Shown here piece after piece: positions 12,001 to 24,340 of a stretch of DNA of 64,000 nt; positions within the stretch are counted from its first letter, which is position 1; each line of letters starts with the position of its first letter. Location of the stretch: positions 90,349,825 to 90,413,824 of the forward strand of contig CM059193.1 in NCBI GenBank assembly GCA_030323885.1, read 5' to 3'. Origin of the DNA: Branchipolynoe longqiensis. Lineage: Eukaryota > Annelida > Polychaeta > Phyllodocida > Polynoidae. The notes beneath the pieces are model-generated. The model was given only the letters and a program-made list of their open reading frames with translations, had not been told where the DNA came from and ran no database searches. The position numbers and the translations under genes were made by a program.

Positions 12001-15000
12001 ACCTGGTCAGAGATGACGTCACAGTAAGAACGCTGGTGTGAATACAATATGACCTGGTCAGAGATGACGTCACAGTAAGAACGCTGGTGTGAATACAATA
12101 TGACCTGGTCAGAGATGACGTCACAGTAAGAACGCTGGTGTGAATACAATATGACCTGGTCAGAGATGACGTCACAGTAAGAACGCTGGTGTGAATACAA
12201 TATGACCTGGTCAGAGATGACGTCACAGTAAGAACGCTGGTGTGAATACAATATGACCTGGTCAGAGATGACGTCACAGTAAGAACGCTGGTGTGAATAC
12301 AATATGACCTGGTCAGAGATGACGTCACAGTAAGAACGCTGGTGTGAATACAATATGACCTGGTCAGAGATGACGTCACAGTAAGAACGCTGGTGTGAAT
12401 ACAATATGACCTGGTCAGAGATGACGTCACAGTAAGAACGCTGGTGTGAATACAATATGACCTGGTCAGAGATGACGTCACAGTAAGAACGCTGGTGTGA
12501 ATACAATATGACCTGGTCAGAGATGACGTCACAGTAAGAATGCTGGTGTGAATACAATATGACCTGGTCAGAGATGACGTCACAGTAAGAACGCTGGTGT
12601 GAATACAATATGACCTGGTCAGAGATGACGTCACAGTAAGAATGCTGGTGTGAATACAATATGACCTGGTCAGAGATGACGTCACAGTAAGAATGCTGGT
12701 GTGAATACAATATGACCTGGTCAGAGATGACGTCACAGTAAGAATGCTGGTGTGAATACAATATGACCTGGTCAGAGATGACGTCACAGTAAGAACGCTG
12801 GTGTGAATACAATATGACCTGGTCAGAGATGACGTCACAGTAAGAATGCTGGTGTGAATACAATATGACCTGGTCAGAGATGACGTCACAGTAAGAACGC
12901 TGGTGTGAATACAATATGACCTGGTCAGAGATGACGTCACAGTAAGAACGCTGGTGTGAATACAATATGACCTGGTCAGAGATGACGTCACAGTAAGAAT
13001 GCTGGTGTGAATACAATATGACCTGGTCAGAGATGACGTCACAGTAAGAACGCTGGTGTGAATACAATATGACCTGGTCAGAGATGACGTCACAGTAAGA
13101 ACGCTGGTGTGAATACAATATGACCTGGTCAGAGATGACGTCACAGTAAGAATGCTGGTGTGAATACAATATGACCTGGTCAGAGATGACGTCACAGTAA
13201 GAATGCTGGTGTGAATACAATATGACCTGGTCAGAGATGACGTCACAGTAAGAACGCTGGTGTGAATACAATATGACCTGGTCAGAGATGACGTCACAGT
13301 AAGAACGCTGGTGTGAATACAATATGACCTGGTCAGAGATGACGTCACAGTAAGAACGCTGGTGTGAATACAATATGACCTGGTCAGAGATGACGTCACA
13401 GTAAGAACGCTGGTGTGAATACAATATGACCTGGTCAGAGATGACGTCACAGTAAGAACGCTGGTGTGAATACAATATGACCTGGTCAGAGATGACGTCA
13501 CAGTAAGAACGCTGGTGTGAATACAATATGACCTGGTCAGAGATGACGTCACAGTAAGAACGCTGGTGTGAATACAATATGACCTGGTCAGAGATGACGT
13601 CACAGTAAGAACGCTGGTGTGAATACAATATGACCTGGTCAGAGATGACGTCACAGTAAGAACGCTGGTGTGAATACAATATGACCTGGTCAGAGATGAC
13701 GTCACAGTAAGAACGCTGGTGTGAATACAATATGACCTGGTCAGAGATGACGTCACAGTAAGAACGCTGGTGTGAATACAATATGACCTGGTCAGAGATG
13801 ACGTCACAGTAAGAACGCTGGTGTGAATACAATATGACCTGGTCAGAGATGACGTCACAGTAAGAATGCTGGTGTGAATACAATATGACCTGGTCAGAGA
13901 TGACGTCACAGTAAGAATGCTGGTGTGAATACAATATGACCTGGTCAGAGATGACGTCACAGTAAGAACGCTGGTGTGAATACAATATGACCTGGTCAGA
14001 GATGACGTCACAGTAAGAATGCTGGTGTGAATACAATATGACCTGGTCAGAGATGACGTCACAGTAAGAACGCTGGTGTGAATACAATATGACCTGGTCA
14101 GAGATGACGTCACAGTAAGAACGCTGGTGTGAATACAATATGACCTGGTCAGAGATGACGTCACAGTAAGAACGCTGGTGTGAATACAATATGACCTGGT
14201 CAGAGATGACGTCACAGTAAGAACGCTGGTGTGAATACAATATGACCTGGTCAGAGATGACGTCACAGTAAGAACGCTGGTGTGAATACAATATGACCTG
14301 GTCAGAGATGACGTCACAGTAAGAACGCTGGTGTGAATACAATATGACCTGGTCAGAGATGACGTCACAGTAAGAACGCTGGTGTGAATACAATATGACC
14401 TGGTCAGAGATGACGTCACAGTAAGAACGCTGGTGTGAATACAATATGACCTGGTCAGAGATGACGTCACAGTAAGAATGCTGGTGTGAATACAATATGA
14501 CCTGGTCAGAGATGACGTCACAGTAAGAATGCTGGTGTGAATACAATATGACCTGGTCAGAGATGACGTCACAGTAAGAACGCTGGTGTGAATACAATAT
14601 GACCTGGTCAGAGATGACGTCACAGTAAGAACGCTGGTGTGAATACAATATGACCTGGTCAGAGATGACGTCACAGTAAGAACGCTGGTGTGAATACAAT
14701 ATGACCTGGTCAGAGATGACGTCACAGTAAGAACGCTGGTGTGAATACAATATGACCTGGTCAGAGATGACGTCACAGTAAGAACGCTGGTGTGAATACA
14801 ATATGACCTGGTCAGAGATGACGTCACAGTAAGAACGCTGGTGTGAATACAATATGACCTGGTCAGAGATGACGTCACAGTAAGAACGCTGGTGTGAATA
14901 CAATATGACCTGGTCAGAGATGACGTCACAGTAAGAACGCTGGTGTGAATACAATATGACCTGGTCAGAGATGACGTCACAGTAAGAACGCTGGTGTGAA

Positions 15001-18000
15001 TACAATATGACCTGGTCAGAGATGACGTCACAGTAAGAACGCTGGTGTGAATACAATATGACCTGGTCAGAGATGACGTCACAGTAAGAACGCTGGTGTG
15101 AATACAATATGACCTGGTCAGAGATGACGTCACCAGTAAGAACGCTGGTGTGAATACAATATGACCTGGTCAGAGATGACGTCACAGTAAGAATGCTGGT
15201 GTGAATACAATATGACCTGGTCAGAGATGACGTCACAGTAAGAACGCTGGTGTGAATACAATATGACCTGGTCAGAGATGACGTCACAGTAAGAACGCTG
15301 GTGTGAATACAATATGACCTGGTCAGAGATGACGTCACAGTAAGAACGCTGGTGTGAATACAATATGACCTGGTCAGAGATGACGTCACAGTAAGAACGC
15401 TGGTGTGAATACAATATGACCTGGTCAGAGATGACGTCACAGTAAGAACGCTGGTGTGAATACAATATGACCTGGTCAGAGATGACGTCACAGTAAGAAC
15501 GCTGGTGTGAATACAATATGACCTGGTCAGAGATGACGTCACAGTAAGAACTGCTGGTGTGAATACAATATGACCTGGTCAGAGATGACGTCACAGTAAG
15601 AACGCTGGTGTGAATACAATATGACCTGGTCAGAGATGACGTCACGGTAAGAACGCTGGTGTGAATACAATATGACCTGGTCAGAGATGACGTCACAGTA
15701 AGAACGCTGGTGTGAATACAATATGACCTGGTCAGAGATGACGTCACAGTAAGAACGCTGGTGTGAATACAATATGACCTGGTCAGAGATGACGTCACAG
15801 TAAGAACGCTGGTGTGAATACAATATGACCTGGTCAGAGATGACGTCACAGTAAGAACGCTGGTGTGAATACAATATGACCTGGTCAGAGATGACGTCAC
15901 AGTAAGAACGCTGGTGTGAATACAATATGACCTGGTCAGAGATGACGTCACAGTAAGAACGCTGGTGTGAATACAATATGACCTGGTCAGAGATGACGTC
16001 ACAGTAAGAACGCTGGTGTGAATACAATATGACCTGGTCAGAGATGACGTCACAGTAAGAATGCTGGTGTGAATACAATATGACCTGGTCAGAGATGACG
16101 TCACAGTAAGAATGCTGGTGTGAATACAATATGACCTGGTCAGAGATGACGTCACAGTAAGAACGCTGGTGTGAATACAATATGACCTGGTCAGAGATGA
16201 CGTCACAGTAAGAACGCTGGTGTGAATACAATATGACCTGGTCAGAGATGACGTCACAGTAAGAACGCTGGTGTGAATACAATATGACCTGGTCAGAGAT
16301 GACGTCACAGTAAGAATGCTGGTGTGAATACAATATGACCTGGTCAGAGATGACGTCACAGTAAGAACGCTGGTGTGAATACAATATGACCTGGTCAGAG
16401 ATGACGTCACAGTAAGAACGCTGGTGTGAATACAATATGACCTGGTCAGAGATGACGTCACAGTAAGAACGCTGGTGTGAATACAATATGACCTGGTCAG
16501 AGATGACGTCACAGTAAGAATGCTGGTGTGAATACAATATGACCTGGTCAGAGATGACGTCACAGTAAGAATGCTGGTGTGAATACAATATGACCTGGTC
16601 AGAGATGACGTCACAGTAAGAACGCTGGTGTGAATACAATATGACCTGGTCAGAGATGACGTCACAGTAAGAACGCTGGTGTGAATACAATATGACCTGG
16701 TCAGAGATGACGTCACAGTAAGAACGCTGGTGTGAATACAATATGACCTGGTCAGAGATGACGTCACAGTAAGAACGCTGGTGTGAATACAATATGACCT
16801 GGTCAGAGATGACGTCACAGTAAGAACGCTGGTGTGAATACAATATGACCTGGTCAGAGATGACGTCACAGTAAGAACGCTGGTGTGAATACAATATGAC
16901 CTGGTCAGAGATGACGTCACAGTAAGAACGCTGGTGTGAATACAATATGACCTGGTCAGAGATGACGTCACAGTAAGAACGCTGGTGTGAATACAATATG
17001 ACCTGGTCAGAGATGACGTCACAGTAAGAATCGCTGGTGTGAATACAATATGACCTGGTCAGAGATGACGTCACAGTAAGAACGCTGGTGTGAATACAAT
17101 ATGACCTGGTCAGAGATGACGTCACAGTAAGAACGCTGGTGTGAATACAATATGACCTGGTCAGAGATGACGTCACAGTAAGAACGCTGGTGTGAATACA
17201 ATATGACCTGGTCAGAGATGACGTCACAGTAAGAACGCTGGTGTGAATACAATATGACCTGGTCAGAGATGACGTCACAGTAAGAACGCTGGTGTGAATA
17301 CAATATGACCTGGTCAGAGATGACGTCACAGTAAGAATGCTGGTGTGAATACAATATGACCTGGTCAGAGATGACGTCACAGTAAGAACGCTGGTGTGAA
17401 TACAATATGACCTGGTCAGAGATGACGTCACAGTAAGAACGCTGGTGTGAATACAATATGACCTGGTCAGAGATGACGTCACAGTAAGAACGCTGGTGTG
17501 AATACAATATGACCTGGTCAGAGATGACGTCACAGTAAGAACGCTGGTGTGAATACAATATGACCTGGTCAGAGATGACGTCACAGTAAGAACGCTGGTG
17601 TGAATACAATATGACCTGGTCAGAGATGACGTCACAGTAAGAACGCTGGTGTGAATACAATATGACCTGGTCAGAGATGACGTCACAGTAAGAACGCTGG
17701 TGTGAATACAATATGACCTGGTCAGAGATGACGTCACAGTAAGAACGCTGGTGTGAATACAATATGACCTGGTCAGAGATGACGTCACAGTAAGAACGCT
17801 GGTGTGAATACAATATGACCTGGTCAGAGATGACGTCACAGTAAGAATGCTGGTGTGAATACAATATGACCTGGTCAGAGATGACGTCACAGTAAGAACG
17901 CTGGTGTGAATACAATATGACCTGGTCAGAGATGACGTCACAGTAAGAATGCTGGTGTGAATACAATATGACCTGGTCAGAGATGACGTCACAGTAAGAA

Positions 18001-18009
18001 CGCTGGTGT
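9066..18009 (+). repeat. 51-bp satellite array, about 175 nearly identical tandem units
   Basis: The unit (51 bp, 17 codons) runs TAAGAACGCTGGTGTGAATA, CAATATGACCTGGTCAGAGA, TGACGTCACAG. Each unit contains two palindromes: TGACCTGGTCA and, four bases on, the CRE/ATF consensus TGACGTCA. Units are almost invariant except for one C/T site (AACGC or AATGC). Other differences I saw are one CACGGTAA (about 15643), one CACACTAA (about 9266) and three 1-bp insertions near 15134, 15551 and 17031. Because 51 is a multiple of three and two minus frames lack stops, minus-strand open frames of up to about 2,090 codons (17-residue repeats) result; I regard these as by-products, as nothing else supports coding. 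Array length may be misestimated. Confidence 0.98.
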
Positions 18010-18150
18010 GGACACAGGACGACATGCTCACTGGTGACGTCACAGGAGGAACACTCGTCTGGACACAGTACGACCTGGTCAGAGATGACGTCACATTAAG
18101 AACGCTCGTCTGGACTCAGTACGACCTGGTCAGATCTGACGTCACAGCAG
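18010..18150 (+). repeat. diverged right flank of the 51-bp satellite (about 3 units)
   Basis: Units with the GTGGACACAGGACGACATG / CTGGACACAGTACGACCTGG variants and GACGTCACAGGAGG or GACGTCACATTAAG. These match the older unit type of the left flank rather than the homogenised core. Confidence 0.85.
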
Positions 18151-18486
18151 GACCGCTGGATTGGGCACGTGGTCTCTGTGTCGCTGCGTCGGAGGGGGGG
18201 GGGGGTGTCTACCTCCAGGATTGTCAGGTAGCGTCGCCATGCCAAGCCCCCTGCCTGCCACTCCCCCTACCCTCCACGCCCCAATTATCCCACGCCCCCA
18301 GTATGCCACTCCCCCCACCTGCCACGTCCCCTACCTGCCACGCCCCCAGTCTGCCACGTCCCCAGGGCCTTCCGCCACGCCCTCTATCCCCTCTCCACTG
18401 ACACCAGCTAGCCACCAGCTGGGTGGTGGTGGGTTCGGATCCGGGAGGAGGAGCGGGATGAGGGACAGACAGGGTGAGAAGAGGAA
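18151..18486. other. unassigned C-rich DNA
   Basis: CACGCCCCC and CCACTCCCC-type low-complexity sequence with a G run near 18190. No gene supported. Confidence 0.5.
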
Positions 18487-18745
18487 GCTTGAGAGGCAGC
18501 AAAGGAATGGCGTGGTTTAGACACGTGGGTTAGTATCCTGGTATCGCCTCACCATCCAATACATGGTGGGTGGGTTTGGAGGGTGGGAGTGGAGGTGGGA
18601 CGGGAGGTCGGAGGGGAGATGACGAGAGAAAACCTCAGAGGCAGCAAGGCAAGGATGTGGTTTAACACACGTGAGAGTTAGTATCCTTTATCGCCTCACC
18701 ATCCTAAACCTTGTGGGTGGGTGGGGAGGGGAGGGTGGGAGGGGA
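18487..18745 (+). repeat. two-copy tandem duplication, about 140 bp
   Basis: GAGGCAGCAAAGGAATGGCG...TCGCCTCACCATCC...GGTGGGTGGG (from about 18491) is repeated from about 18630 with small differences. No coding potential recognised. Confidence 0.7.
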
Positions 18746-19205
18746 GGGTTAGAGGATTGGGGACGAAGGGTTGAGGCGCTGACGTTTCCAATCGACCGGC
18801 CGGCAAATGAAACTTGAGGAGCCGACGGCGGCGCCAGACACAGGGCAAGGGGACACGTAAAACCCATTACACGGGTACCCTGGCCGTAATGGGGGCGGCG
18901 GCACTGAGAGCGGCCCCGGTCTGGGCGGGGGCCCGGCCGGGGGACTGCGGCGGGCGGCAGTGGCATCCGGCCCGGGGTGACTGTCGATGGTGCGCCGGTG
19001 TGGGCGTGGGCGTGGGTGTGTGTGGGTGGGAGGCTGGGGTTGGAGGGTGAGTGGGTGGGTGGGTGGGTATTTCAGGTGGTGGTGACTGACGAACTGCCCA
19101 CACCCCGGATTCCCAAAGTAACCTCTCCTGTCGTGACAAGCACAACCGGTTGGACTTGGAACTAGCGGCTTAGGACACCTTTTGAATTTGAGAGAGTCGT
19201 GCCCA
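18746..19205. other. GC-rich, CpG-containing unassigned DNA
   Basis: CpG-rich between about 18780 and 19000, with a GGGTGTGGG simple-repeat tail to about 19070. It could be a CpG island, but I see no exon or promoter motif that would decide this. Confidence 0.35.
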
Positions 19206-21385
19206 ACGCTGGGTGATATGGCTAGAAACAGAATCCTGTACACAGACAATAGTTATTGATGAGTGGGTATAGAACTAGAATCCTGCACACACACAATGGT
19301 TGTTGAATAGGCCTAGAACTACTATCCTATACACATAATGGTTCTTGAATAGGCATATAGCTAGAATCATGTGGACACACGATGGTTGTTGACTAGGCCT
19401 TAAACTAGATAGTAGAATCGTGTACACACATTGGTTGTTGAATAGGCCTAGAACTAGAATCATGTACACACAATGGTTGGTAGCTAGGCCTATAACTAGA
19501 ACCATGTACACACACAATAGTTGTTGAATATTCCTAAAATTAGATAGTAGAATGATGTACACACATTGTTGTTGAATAGGTCTAGAACTAGAATCAAGTA
19601 AACACAATGGTTGGTAGATAGGCATATAACTAGACTCATGTACAAACACAATGGTTGTTGAACAGGCGTAACATTAGATAGTAGAATGGTGTACACACAT
19701 TGGTTGTGGAATAGGCCTAGAACTAGAATCATGTACACACAATGGTTGTTGAATAGGCCTATAACTAGAATCATGTACAGACACATTGGTTGTTGAATAG
19801 GCCTAAGACTAGAATCATGTACACACACATTGGTTGTTGAATAGGCCTAGAACTAGGATCATGTCCACGCAATGGTTGTTGAATAGGCCTATCAAACTAG
19901 AATCATGTACACGCAATGGTTGTTGAATAGGCCTATCAACCTAGAATCATGTACACACAATGGTTGTTGAATAGGCCTATCAAACTAGAACCATGTACAC
20001 AAAATGGTTGGTAGCCAGGACTAAAACTAGAACCATGTAGACACACAATGGTTGTTAATGAATAGGCCGAAAGCTAGAACCATGTACACACAATAGGTGT
20101 TGAATGGGCCTAGAACTAGAATCATGTAAACACCCAATGGTTGTTGAATAGGCATATAACTAGAATCCTGTTACCACAACATGATTGCTTGATAGGCCTA
20201 GAATCATGTACACACAATGCTTGTTTGATAGGCCTAGCACTATAACCATGGACACACAATGGTTGGCAATGAATATGCCTAGAACTAGAACTGTGTATAA
20301 ACAATAGTTGTTGAATGGGCCTAGGTCTAGAATCCTTTACACACACAATGGTTGTTAAGCAGACCTCAATCTAGAATCCTGTACCCACACAATGGTTGTT
20401 AAGTAGACCTCAAACTAGAATCTTGTACACACACACTAGTTGTTTACTACGCCGAAAACTAGAATCCTGTACACACACACTGATTGTTGAATTTGCCTAG
20501 AACTAGAATTCCGTGGACACAATGGTTGTCAAATAAGCCTCAAACTAGAATCTTGTACATGCAATGATTGTTCAATAGGCCTAGAACTAGAGTCATGTAC
20601 ACACATAATGATTGTTGAATAGCCCTAAAACTAAAATCATGTACACACAACATGATTGGTGAACAGGCCTAAAACTAAAATCCTGTACACACAAAATGAT
20701 TGTTGAATAGGCCTAAAAGTAAAATCCTGTACACACACAATGATTGTTGAATAGGCCTAAACCTAAAATCCTCTACACACACAATGATTGTTGAATAGGC
20801 CTAAAACTAAAATCATGTACACACAATGATTGTTGAATAGGCCTAAAATTAAAATCCTGTACACACACAATGATTGTTGAATAGGCCTAAAACTAAAATA
20901 ATGTACACACATAATGATTGTTGAATAGGCCTAAAACTAAAATAATGTACACACACAATGGTTGTTGATGGATTCGCCTAAAACTAGAATCCTGTACACA
21001 CAATAGTTGTCGAATAGGCCTAGAACTAGGATCCTGTACACACAATGGTTGTTTGATTGGCCTAGAACTAGGATCATGTACACACACAATAGTTGTTGAA
21101 TAGGCCTAGAACTAGGATCCTGTACACACACTGCTTATTGAATAGGCCTAGAACTAGGATCTTGCACACACATAATGGTTGTTGAATAGGGATATAACTA
21201 GGATCCTGTACACACACACTGTTTGTTGAATAGGCCCATAACTAGGATCATGTACACACACAATAGTTGTTGAATAGACCTAGAACTAGAATGTTGTACA
21301 CACATAATGGTTGTTGAATAGGCATAACACTAGACTCCTGTACACACACAATTGTTGTTGATGAATTGGCCTAGAAAACTGTAAA
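19206..21385. repeat. minisatellite, about 44-bp unit, roughly 48 copies
   Basis: The unit reads approximately GAATAGGCCTAGAACTAGAA, TCATGTACACACACAATGGT, TGTT, with indels giving 40-50 bp. Divergence between units is moderate and local subtypes exist (AACTAAAATCCTGTAC around 20600-20950). The foldback element at 21386 interrupts its right end; a remnant unit (CCTACACACAGATTAGTTGT) follows that element at about 22108. Confidence 0.93.
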
Positions 21386-22062
21386 GGGGCTGTCACACTA
21401 CGACGTAATGATGTCAACGTAGGGAGAACGTGAAGAACGTTGAACTTCTCGGCGTAGTATGCAAATTTGGGCACAAGTTGAACGTGGATGCAGCGTAGTG
21501 GACGAGAACGTAACGTTGGTAAAGCGTAGTGATACCGTCAATCACCGAGAGAGGACAACGTCACTACGCTCACGGAACGTTATGAACGTTATTCCATCGC
21601 CAGAACTACGTTGCTTTACGTTACCTTACGTTATTTACGTCAGGAAACGGTGGCAAAACGGTAAACCTACGTTGGATGTCCGTTAGGCATCCGTTAACCC
21701 GGCTTTTTCACTACGTGGACTGCACGTTCCCCCTCGGATTAATGTGGGTCAACGTAGTGCAACGTAATGCAACGTAGTTGAACGTAGTGACCAACGTTTT
21801 AATAACGTTTGTTTAACGTCATTGACGTTCGCCGAACGTGTACAGAACGTACGGCGAACGTAAACCCTTAAGTTCAAGCTACGTCGAAAGTTTTGAACAT
21901 GTCCAAAACTTCGACGTAACACGACGTAATGTGACGTAGCTCGACGTCAGTCTAACGTCATTATGACGTCATCATAACGTAATCCAACGTACATCAACGT
22001 AATGACGAAAAATCACCACGTTAGGCTCACGTTCGCTCATTACGTCGTAGTGTGACAGGGGT
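21386..22062 (+). mobile_element. ACGT-rich foldback MITE family, copy 1
   Basis: Terminal inverted repeats: left GGGGCTGTCACACTACGACG, right end read inverted ACCCCTGTCACACTACGACG, so CTGTCACACTACGACGTAA is shared. The 677-bp body is packed with AACGT/ACGT words and holds an internal hairpin, CGAAAGTTTTG...CAAAACTTCG. No open frame of note, so the element is non-autonomous. Two further copies lie at 35257-35902 (same orientation) and 57466-58143 (inverted). Flanks are TA-rich (GTAAA left, TATAAAG right), but the target-site duplication cannot be read unambiguously. Confidence 0.85.
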
Positions 22063-22320
22063 ATAAAGAGCGACCAACACTCACACCTCAAATGTAGGCT
22101 CTGAGTCCTACACACAGATTAGTTGTTTATCAAATGATAATTTCCAGAATGAACACATCGTACACCATGTAGTATCAGGATCCCTCTAGCTCTGCACATA
22201 TATTGCCACAGCCTAAACAGAAGGTGGCGGCTGGGACCACACAGGAATCGCTGACGTCATCCACATGTGTATCTTATTTTAACCGGCGCTGTCGACGCAA
22301 CACAAGTCCCGCATGTGGAC
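22063..22320. other. unassigned DNA
   Basis: No gene or repeat recognised apart from a remnant of the 44-bp minisatellite near 22108. Confidence 0.4.
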
Positions 22321-22580
22321 TATAACTCTACAGGTGCGCGTGGGCAGTGAGTAGTGGCTAGGACAGTAAACTCCAATAGGACTGCTATCAAACGTGGATA
22401 TCCTATCTCCACAGGTGTGCGTCCGCAGAGAATAGTGTCTAGGGCAGTAAACTCCAGTAGGACCAATAACAAGCAAACAGGGGATGTCCTATCTCAACAG
22501 ATGCGCGTGCACAGCAGGTAGTGGCTAGGGCAGCAAACTCCAATAGGAATGCGATCAAACGGGGCTCTCTCGTCTGGTCT
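22321..22580 (+). repeat. three-unit tandem repeat, about 88 bp
   Basis: Three copies of a unit containing CAGGTGCGCGTGGGCAG, TAGTGGCTAGG, CAGTAAACTCCAATAGGA and GATATCCTATCTC, starting near 22330, 22411 and 22498. Confidence 0.8.
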
Positions 22581-23016
22581 ATGCCATATGACCTGTGTCA
22601 CAGACGCCACCAAGTGGCTGGAACGCGAACTAGCCAAATGGTAACTAAGCACGCGCAGAAGTGGAATTACATCTGTAGTCATATTAGCCGTCATCTTGTT
22701 TGTGCGCAATCCCGCATTACAATATGGCCGCGGCGAACACGATTAGCGGCCGTGATATGGCGCGGCCAGCCCGGCCGTCAGTCTGGGCACGGTTCTTGTG
22801 TCTGCCGCTAGGGGCGTGAAATAAAAGGCGAGTTGGGAGCAGGGTGGTAGAAGGCGCGAATAGGAGAGTAAACGACAGCGTCTGGTGACTTTCACACTCT
22901 TCTTTTTACACTCTCCTCCCATGAATATGTCGCTGTTGCATCCCGATAGGTGGCGCGGCGACAGGGTCGAAGACAGCGCGGGAAAGAGGTGGAGGGGTGG
23001 CGTATGCAAAGGAGGG
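22581..23016. other. unassigned, locally CpG-rich DNA
   Basis: A CpG-dense patch around 22720-22790 contains ATGGCCGCGGCG and GCGGCCGTGATATGG. No exon or transcription start can be supported from sequence alone. Confidence 0.35.
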
Positions 23017-23420
23017 ATCGATGCACCGGCGGCAGATCTGCTAACTAACCACAACAGAGCAGACGACAATTCGCCATGAGCGGCAAATAGTGAATGGTGT
23101 AATCCTATAATAAGCCCGGGGTCGTTCCTTGCTGGTCCTGTTGACCTTGACATCAGAGTATGCATCCCTCATTGCTGGTCCTGTTGACCTTGACCTATGC
23201 ATCCCTCCTTCCTGGTCCTGCTGACATTGCGTATCCTCGGGAGTGATCGATGCGCGGCAGATCTACTAGCTACCACATAGCAGACGACAATTCGCCGTGA
23301 GCGGCAACTTGTGAATAGTGCAATCCTATAGTACGCCGGGGGCGCTCCATGCTGGTCGTGCTGACCTTGACCTCTGTGTCCTTCCTTGCTGGTCCTGCTG
23401 ACCTTGACCGTGCCCTCTGC
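23017..23420 (+). repeat. two-copy repeat of about 130 bp plus short TGCTGGTCCTG units
   Basis: GATCGATGCACCGGCGGCAG...GCAGACGACAATTCGCC...GCTGGTCCTGTTGACCTTGA at 23017-23150 recurs at 23246-23372. Extra copies of GCTGGTCCTGCTGACCTTGA lie between and after. Confidence 0.8.
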
Positions 23421-23479
23421 GCTGGCCTGTGCTGTGCTAGTTGTAACTTCGTTCTGGTGGAATGGAGAAAGGAGCGGAA

Positions 23480-23945
23480 AAGCTGGGATGTGTGTGTGTG
23501 TGGGTGGGTGGGAGTATGGGGATGTGTGAGGGTGTGTGTGGGCGTGGGTGGGTGTGTGGTTTAACCGGATCGGATGGAGCCTTGTTGAGTGTGTGTGGGT
23601 GTGGGTGTGGGTGTAGGTGTGGGTGTGGGTGTTGGTGTGGGCGATGTGGGTGGGGAGTGTGTGGGAGTGTGGGTGTGTGTAGGTATGCATGTGTGTGTGC
23701 TTGGGTGGGTGTGGGGAGAGGAGTTTACCTGGAGCGGACGGAGCCAGGCTGTGTGTGGGGGTGGGTGTATGTGGGCGTGGGTGTGGGTGTGTGAGTGTGG
23801 GTGTGTGTAGGTATGCATGGGTGTGTGCTTGTGTGTGTGTGGGGAGGAGAGCTTAGCCGGAGCGGATGAAGCCGGGATGAGTGTGTGTGTGTGTGGGGGG
23901 GTGCGTGTGTATGTGTGTGTGTGGGTGGGGATGGGAGTTTACCCG
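23480..23945 (+). repeat. GT/GTGTGGG microsatellite tract
   Basis: GTGTGTGGGTGTGGGTG-type repeat with a recurring GGAGCGGACGGAGCCAGG-like interruption about every 150 bp (near 23570, 23731 and 23857). Confidence 0.85.
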
Positions 23946-24340
23946 GATGCAAAGACTCAACTACCAACGACGGGTGGCGGTTAGTCAGGCCCGGTCCGGC
24001 TCGTCCCGGCCCTGGCTTGGCGGTCAGGTGAGCGGGCGGTAGAGCAGGCGGTCTCGGCCGGTCAACACCAGGAGCCGCCGCTATCAATCGCCTGGGGCGC
24101 GGCCCGGCGTGGGGCGCTGTGCTTCCGGTCACACATCGCCCGCCTGTGGCGCGTGGTTGCCCGTTACGACGACAACGACGTCCGGGGGATGCCTGCCCGT
24201 TGCGCACGGTCCCTCTCTCCTTCCTCTCCTTACTCACTCCTTCTCTCCTGCTCCCTCTCTCCACCGCGATGTGACCGCGCCGCCTCGCACCACCTCGCGC
24301 CGCGCGTTCGCGTCGCGACGCTGATTTATGGCCCTGAATC
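23946..24340. other. GC-rich, CpG-rich segment
   Basis: High CpG content (CCCGGTCCGGCTCGTCCCGG, GCGCCGCGCGTTCGCGTCGC). It could be a CpG island or first-exon region, but I found no convincing splice sites or conserved protein. Confidence 0.35.

Noticed and set aside
9038..15542. Giant minus-strand coding genes of 2,031 and 2,090 codons
   Set aside because: They are the stop-free frames of a 51-bp satellite, overlap each other in two frames, and change frame at 1-bp insertions. No start context, splice site or non-repeat domain.
9066..18009. CRISPR-like array
   Set aside because: Units are contiguous with no unique spacers, the setting is eukaryotic, and there are no cas genes.
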